Shown: in pieces, positions 31,644-34,807 of the stretch
How positions within the stretch are numbered: position 1 is the first letter of the stretch
Layout: every line of letters begins with the position of its first letter
Source: Arthrobacter sp. 135MFCol5.1
GTDB lineage: Bacteria > Actinomycetota > Actinomycetes > Actinomycetales > Micrococcaceae
Direction of reading: 5' to 3'
NCBI RefSeq assembly: GCF_000374865.1
Contig: NZ_KB895475.1
Location: 1 to 34,807 of the forward strand
DNA: 34,807 bases
Program-made: the position numbers and the translations under genes
Notes under the pieces: generated by a model
What the model saw: only the letters and a program-made list of their open reading frames with translations
What the model was told of the DNA's origin: nothing
The model's database searches: none

Positions 31644-33112
31644 CAGTCAAACCTTTCGTGATGGATCTGGTCCTCGCGGACGCCGGCCTTCGCGGCGTCC
31701 GCTATGACGTTGGCCGCCCAGGTGGCCGGTCCGCAGACGTAGACGTCTGCGTCCTTGATGTCCGGGACGTAGGAGGTGAGGCTGTAGCCGTTGCGCACGT
31801 CGTCCTCGGGGAGCCAGGTGGAGCGGCCCTGGGACCGCGGCCCGGTGAGGTGGAAGAGCCTGACCCCGCGTTCCTGGCAGAGCTCCAGGATTTCGAGGCT
31901 GAGATAGAGTTCCTGCTCCGTGTGGCCGCGGAGCAGGACGCTCGCCTCCCCGGGGCCGAACGGCGTGGTTTCCAGCAGCGCGCGCAGCGGAGTGATGCCG
32001 ATGCCGGCACCGATCATGACCACTTTGTTCTTGGTGCGGGCAGCGGTGCTGAGCAGGCCGTACGGTCCCTCCAGCGCCACTTTGGTTCCCTTGCGGAGCC
32101 GGAGGAGACCGGCCGATCCGTCGCCCAGGTTGCGGACGGTGATCCGCATGGTTCCCTGGCCGTCGGGGCCGGTGAAGACGGGCTCGGCAGAGAGGCTGAA
32201 CGGGTGCGGATGCCACCACATTCCGGGGGCCAGGAACCGCCAGATGAAGAAGCGTCCGCCGGTCCCCGCCAGCTGGTCCAGCTGCCGGCCGCGCATGACG
32301 ATGTTCACGACGCCGGGCGCCACGGATTCGACCTTGGCCACAGTGAGCTGGTGCCTGAGGGTGGCCAGTACCGGTTCCAGGATGCGGAAGTACACCAGTG
32401 CCGTTCCGGTGGAGATGCAGATGGCCAGCCAATACCAGCGCTGCCAGGTCCCTGCGGCGAAGAGCCCGCCCACGCTGAACTGGTGCGGGATTGAGGTGGC
32501 GACGGCGGCATAGGTCAGCAGGTGCACCACGTACCAGAACTCGTACGGGAAGCGGCGCCGGACGGCCACCAGGGACGTCACCACGACGGCGATAAACAGG
32601 GCCATGGAGACGAACGCCAGCCACATATCGGGGACCTGCATCCAGAGGTTGACGGACTCGGTGACAGGGTCGAGCCCCTCCGCCATGCCGTACCCGATGG
32701 CGATCAGGACGCCGTGGGCCAACAGCAGGTATAGGGAGGGCTTGCCCAGCTTGCCGTGGAATTCCAGGGCGCGGTCGTGGCCGATGGTCCGGTCAATGAA
32801 GGGGATCCTTGCGGCCAGGAGCAGCATGAGCAGGACAAGGTCCATACCCGCCAGCCCGGCCACGATCCCGCCCGCGGTGAACAGCCCCGCGGGGGATGTG
32901 ATGGTCGAAGCCCCGCCGTCCGCCAGCCAGAGGGCAACGGCCGCGGCAACGGAGGCCCAGGCAATCACGGTCAGGAGGTCGGTGCGGAGCATGCGCTGCT
33001 TGTGCTGGCCGGCGAACCGGTCGCGGACTGGCCGTGGTGTGGACAGGGAAGGGCGCTCCGGACGGCCGGAGCTGCTTGCGGCCGGTGTTGTCGGCAGGAG
33101 CTGCGTGTTCAT
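31640..33112 (-). CDS. Ferric-reductase-like transmembrane flavocytochrome
   Basis: 490 residues. The N-terminal half has about six transmembrane helices of the ferric reductase/NOX type, with likely haem-ligand histidines in RALEFHGKLGKPSLYLLLAHGV and YEFWYVVHLLTY and near IPHQF. The C-terminal half is a ferredoxin-NADP-reductase-like module: WWHPHPFSLSAEP for FAD, VMIGAGIGITPLRALLE for the nucleotide, and DADVYVCGPATWAANV at the end. It would move electrons from cytoplasmic NAD(P)H across the membrane to the exported FMN protein encoded next. The ATG at 33112 has a GGAGG only one base upstream. It is the first gene of the operon, divergent from rpmB. Confidence 0.92.
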   Translation of the reverse strand: MNTQLLPTTPAASSSGRPERPSLSTPRPVRDRFAGQHKQRMLRTDLLTVIAWASVAAAVALWLADGGASTITSPAGLFTAGGIVAGLAGMDLVLLMLLLAARIPFIDRTIGHDRALEFHGKLGKPSLYLLLAHGVLIAIGYGMAEGLDPVTESVNLWMQVPDMWLAFVSMALFIAVVVTSLVAVRRRFPYEFWYVVHLLTYAAVATSIPHQFSVGGLFAAGTWQRWYWLAICISTGTALVYFRILEPVLATLRHQLTVAKVESVAPGVVNIVMRGRQLDQLAGTGGRFFIWRFLAPGMWWHPHPFSLSAEPVFTGPDGQGTMRITVRNLGDGSAGLLRLRKGTKVALEGPYGLLSTAARTKNKVVMIGAGIGITPLRALLETTPFGPGEASVLLRGHTEQELYLSLEILELCQERGVRLFHLTGPRSQGRSTWLPEDDVRNGYSLTSYVPDIKDADVYVCGPATWAANVIADAAKAGVREDQIHHERFDW

Positions 33113-33429
33113 GCCTCCAAGATTGCTGTGGGAAGCTATGTCCCTGCTGTGAAAAGGGGGAACAAGCTGCTGTGACCTTTCGGTCCCGCTGCCGCCCTTA
33201 TACACCCGATTGGTCTTTAATTGCGTCAACTCGTAGACTTGGTAGGCGCTAAGTGCGCGGAGCGTGCGCAATTGCTCCGGTTGCCCGGTAATTTTCTCCA
33301 GGGCGGCCGGTAGTTAGGGGCTCAAGTTGCGTGACTAACCGTTGCCCTTCTTCACTTTTGGGTCGCCCTTAGCAGCATGGTCCAGCAGCAGATATGCGGA
33401 TCATTACTTTCAATTCTTGAGGAGAAGTC
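33113..33429. other. Divergent intergenic region, reductase operon / rpmB
   Basis: 317 bases without a gene. On the minus strand TTGACG (33229-33224) and TATAAG (33202-33197) are promoter-like, but their 21-base spacing is too long for a standard pair. No good rpmB promoter and no Zur-type palindrome was found near the rpmB start. GTTAG/CTAAC arms lie around 33311-33340. Confidence 0.5.
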
Positions 33430-33666
33430 ATGGCAGCACACTGCCAAGTGACCGGAGCCGAGCCGGGCTTTGGGCACAGCATTTCGCACTCGCACCGCCG
33501 CAACAAGCGTCGGTTCGATCCGAACATTCAGAAGAAGCGCTACTGGGTTCCGTCCCTGCGCCGTAACGTCACGCTGCAGGTCTCTGCACGTGGCATCAAG
33601 ACCATCGACGTGCGCGGCATCGACGCAGTCGTCGCCGACATTCTGGCTCGTGGGGTGAAGCTCTAG
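33430..33666 (+). CDS. rpmB: 50S ribosomal protein L28
   Basis: 78-residue L28 of the large subunit (MAAHCQVTGAEPGFGHSISHSHRRNKRRFDPNIQKKRYWVPSLRR start, GIDAVVADILARG end). It has only one cysteine, so no CxxC zinc ribbon. TGAGGAGAA provides a strong ribosome binding site before the ATG at 33430. It is first of the rpmB-rpmG-rpsN cluster, the same order as the zinc-independent set of Mycobacterium tuberculosis. The stop TAG shares its last base with the rpmG start. Confidence 0.98.
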   Translation: MAAHCQVTGAEPGFGHSISHSHRRNKRRFDPNIQKKRYWVPSLRRNVTLQVSARGIKTIDVRGIDAVVADILARGVKL

Positions 33667-33833
33667 TGGCTAAGGACAAGGACGTACGTCCGATCATCAA
33701 GCTCAAGTCGACCGCGGGCACGGGTTACACCTACGTAACCCGCAAGAACCGTCGTAACGATCCTGACCGCATGGTCCTGAAGAAGTACGACCCCAAGATC
33801 CGCCAGCACGTCGAATTCCGAGAGGAGCGCTAA
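33666..33833 (+). CDS. rpmG: 50S ribosomal protein L33, zinc-independent form
   Basis: 55 residues from GTG 33666 (MAKDKDVRPIIKLKSTAGTG start, YTYVTRKNRRNDPDRMVLKKYDP middle, HVEFREER end). It contains no cysteine at all, so it is the C-minus form that does without zinc. It overlaps the rpmB stop by one base and ends two bases before the rpsN ATG. Confidence 0.98.
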   Translation: MAKDKDVRPIIKLKSTAGTGYTYVTRKNRRNDPDRMVLKKYDPKIRQHVEFREER

Positions 33834-33835
33834 AC

Positions 33836-34141
33836 ATGGCTAAGAAGTCCAAGATTGCTCGCAACGAGCAGCGCAAGGTCATCGTTGAGCGTTACGCTGC
33901 GAAGCGCCTCGAGCTGAAGAAGACCCTGGTTGACGAAAACGCAACCGACGAAGCACGCGAAGCAGCCCGCCTGGGCCTGCAGAAGCTGCCCCGCAACGCG
34001 TCCCCGATCCGTCTGCGCAACCGCGACATCATCGACGGCCGTCCCCGCGGTACCTTCCAGAAGTTCGGTATCTCCCGTGTTCGCTTCCGCGACATGGCTC
34101 ACCGCGGTGAGCTCCCGGGCATCACCAAGTCTTCCTGGTAA
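33836..34141 (+). CDS. rpsN: 30S ribosomal protein S14, zinc-independent long form
   Basis: 101 residues. This is the long S14 type without cysteines, as opposed to the 61-residue zinc-binding S14 often found in the main ribosomal protein operon. KLPRNASPIRLRNRDIIDGRPRG and FGISRVRFRDMAHRGELPGITKSSW are the conserved C-terminal half. A GAGGAG site at the end of rpmG serves the ATG at 33836. It is the last gene of the cluster and is followed at once by a strong terminator. Confidence 0.98.
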   Translation: MAKKSKIARNEQRKVIVERYAAKRLELKKTLVDENATDEAREAARLGLQKLPRNASPIRLRNRDIIDGRPRGTFQKFGISRVRFRDMAHRGELPGITKSSW

Positions 34142-34168
34142 TCCAGCACTGCTGATACCAGCTGCTTG

Positions 34169-34204
34169 AGAAGGGCCGGCAACCATGTGGTTGCCGGCCC
34201 TTCT
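34169..34204 (+). terminator. Strong terminator after rpsN
   Basis: A perfect 16-bp stem (34169-34184 with 34189-34204) around the four-base loop ATGT, followed by GCGTTT. It ends the ribosomal-protein transcript and separates it from the rRNA promoters. Confidence 0.92.
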
Positions 34205-34357
34205 GCGTTTAACCCACTCCGCGGGTGGTGGTTGAGCATGTGTGCGCCCTGTGCGGCAGCACACACGGCGGGATGACGACGGCGGGAGGCGGCCTGGGTG
34301 CCAGTTGGCCCGTTTCGCCGCGGAATCCCGGGGATGTACTCCGCTGGGAGGGCCGGT

Positions 34358-34386
34358 TTGCGGTGACGCCGGTGGGCGTGTATTGT
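34358..34386 (+). promoter_or_regulatory. rRNA operon promoter P1 (candidate)
   Basis: TTGCGG (34358-34363), 17 bases, TATTGT (34381-34386). Sigma-70-type boxes with optimal spacing; a start near 34393 is expected. Confidence 0.6.
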
Positions 34387-34533
34387 TTTCTAAGTCGCCG
34401 CGGGGGAGACAGTGAAGAACTGATCACCGGGCGGCCACAAACCCCAAATCAAAGCCAAAATCTGGTTGCTCTTCAGGGCGCTGGAAATCGGTGGGGCCGG
34501 TCTTCAATTCGATTCAGATCCTGGAAGATGGAT

Positions 34534-34562
34534 TTGCGTTGGGGTGGGGGATCGGGTAAGTT
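34534..34562 (+). promoter_or_regulatory. rRNA operon promoter P2 (candidate)
   Basis: TTGCGT (34534-34539), 17 bases, TAAGTT (34557-34562). It lies about 60 bases before boxA, with the same spacing as P1. Confidence 0.5.
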
Positions 34563-34623
34563 TGGAAAGTTGCTCCGGAGCGATCTGCGACTGGTTTTTG
34601 GTTGTGGTGGTGCCGGGTGTGTC

Positions 34624-34639
34624 TGTTGTTTGAGAACTC
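34624..34639 (+). promoter_or_regulatory. boxA antitermination element of the rRNA leader
   Basis: TGTTGTTTGAGAACTC, followed by AATAGTGTGCC, is the actinobacterial rRNA leader sequence also found before mycobacterial 16S genes. NusB/S10 binding here lets RNA polymerase resist Rho termination across the untranslated rRNA operon. Confidence 0.85.
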
Positions 34640-34795
34640 AATAGTGTGCCAAGTTTGTTGATACCAATTGTTTTATGGATTGGTTGAATTGACTGGATCC
34701 GCCACCCCGTGGTGTGGTCTGGTTTTTACAGCTGGTTTCAAATTTTGTGCAGCCGGGTGTGGTGTTATTTCCACCTGCTTGGTTGTGTCTGTTTT
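34640..34795 (+). other. rRNA leader (precursor spacer)
   Basis: AT-richer, non-coding. It contains small hairpins ACCAAT (34663-34668) / ATTGGT (34679-34684) and CCAC-CCC-GTGG (34702-34712), likely part of the precursor processing structure. Confidence 0.7.
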
Positions 34796-34807
34796 ACTTC
34801 AACGGAG
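34796..34807 (+). rRNA. Probable 5' edge of 16S rRNA
   Basis: The window ends in TTCAACGGAG. In Arthrobacter-like genomes this is directly followed by the universal AGTTTGATC of 16S rRNA. Only the first few bases can be present, so this rests on context. Confidence 0.4.

Larger units (their letters stand above)
34205..34623. other. rRNA operon promoter region
   Basis: No gene. Although a reading frame crosses it (34225-34644), that frame spans two promoter-like pairs and the leader boxA and has no protein-like features. The region is the upstream control region of the rRNA operon. Confidence 0.7.

Noticed and set aside
33113..33429. Zur operator before rpmB
   Set aside because: I looked for the TGAAAA-N-TTTTCA type palindrome known from Zur targets; only a half-like TTTCAA stretch near 33409 exists.
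34225..34644. 139-codon frame before the rRNA leader
   Set aside because: It overlaps two promoter-like pairs and boxA, has no ribosome binding site and no protein-like sequence.
1..34807. CRISPR array, IS element, prophage or tRNA
   Set aside because: No spaced repeat array, transposase or integrase motif, phage gene or tRNA-like cloverleaf was seen on reading both strands.

Overview
The window is from a high-GC Gram-positive actinobacterium, most probably Arthrobacter/Pseudarthrobacter or a close relative in the Micrococcaceae. This is inferred from the base composition, frequent GTG starts, strong purine-rich ribosome binding sites alternating with apparently leaderless genes, and an rRNA leader with an actinobacterial boxA. 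There is no IS element, prophage, tRNA or CRISPR array. The region looks like stable chromosome with a few accessory modules.

Layout, left to right. (1) 1-4372, minus strand: an asparagine utilisation operon led by its own GntR/FadR-type regulator, then a class 3 (Rhizobium etli type) asparaginase, aspartate ammonia-lyase and an asparagine permease cut by the window edge. Together they would import Asn and convert it to Asp and then fumarate. (2) 4373-13094: mostly minus-strand single genes: a DedA membrane protein, a uracil-DNA-glycosylase-like protein, a CtaG-like oxidase assembly protein, a GIY-YIG-like protein (plus), an S4/Hsp15 protein coupled to a sulfite-oxidase-type molybdoenzyme, an aldo/keto reductase plus NmrA-type reductase pair, two membrane proteins of unknown function and a YchJ protein (plus). 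(3) 13159-15524: a long acyl-CoA dehydrogenase and a small membrane protein. (4) 15773-21538, plus strand: jetA-jetB-jetC, the three SMC-complex subunits of a Wadjet/MksBEF system with overlapping reading frames. The usual fourth gene, the nuclease jetD/mksG, is absent. (5) 21599-22093, minus: an FBP/FusB-like zinc protein.

(6) 22409-27520, plus: an iron-siderophore uptake operon behind a DtxR/IdeR-like box, encoding a binding lipoprotein, two FecCD permeases, an ATPase and a siderophore-interacting flavin reductase. (7) 27521-27780: a gene-free stretch packed with inverted repeats. (8) 27781-30276: two related SGNH hydrolases flanking a divergent YciI/MarR pair. (9) 30302-33112, minus: a membrane ferric-reductase-like flavocytochrome, an exported FMN-binding protein with a covalent flavin site, and ApbE, the enzyme that installs that flavin. 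This is a compact extracytosolic electron-transfer module. (10) 33430-34141, plus: rpmB-rpmG-rpsN with zinc-independent L33 and S14, ending in a very strong terminator. (11) 34205-34807: the promoter and leader region of an rRNA operon. The window stops about where 16S rRNA should begin.

The most noteworthy items are the jetABC set without jetD, the structured intergenic element at 27541-27708, the flavinylation module, and several starts placed exactly six bases after a -10-like hexamer, which suggests leaderless mRNAs.
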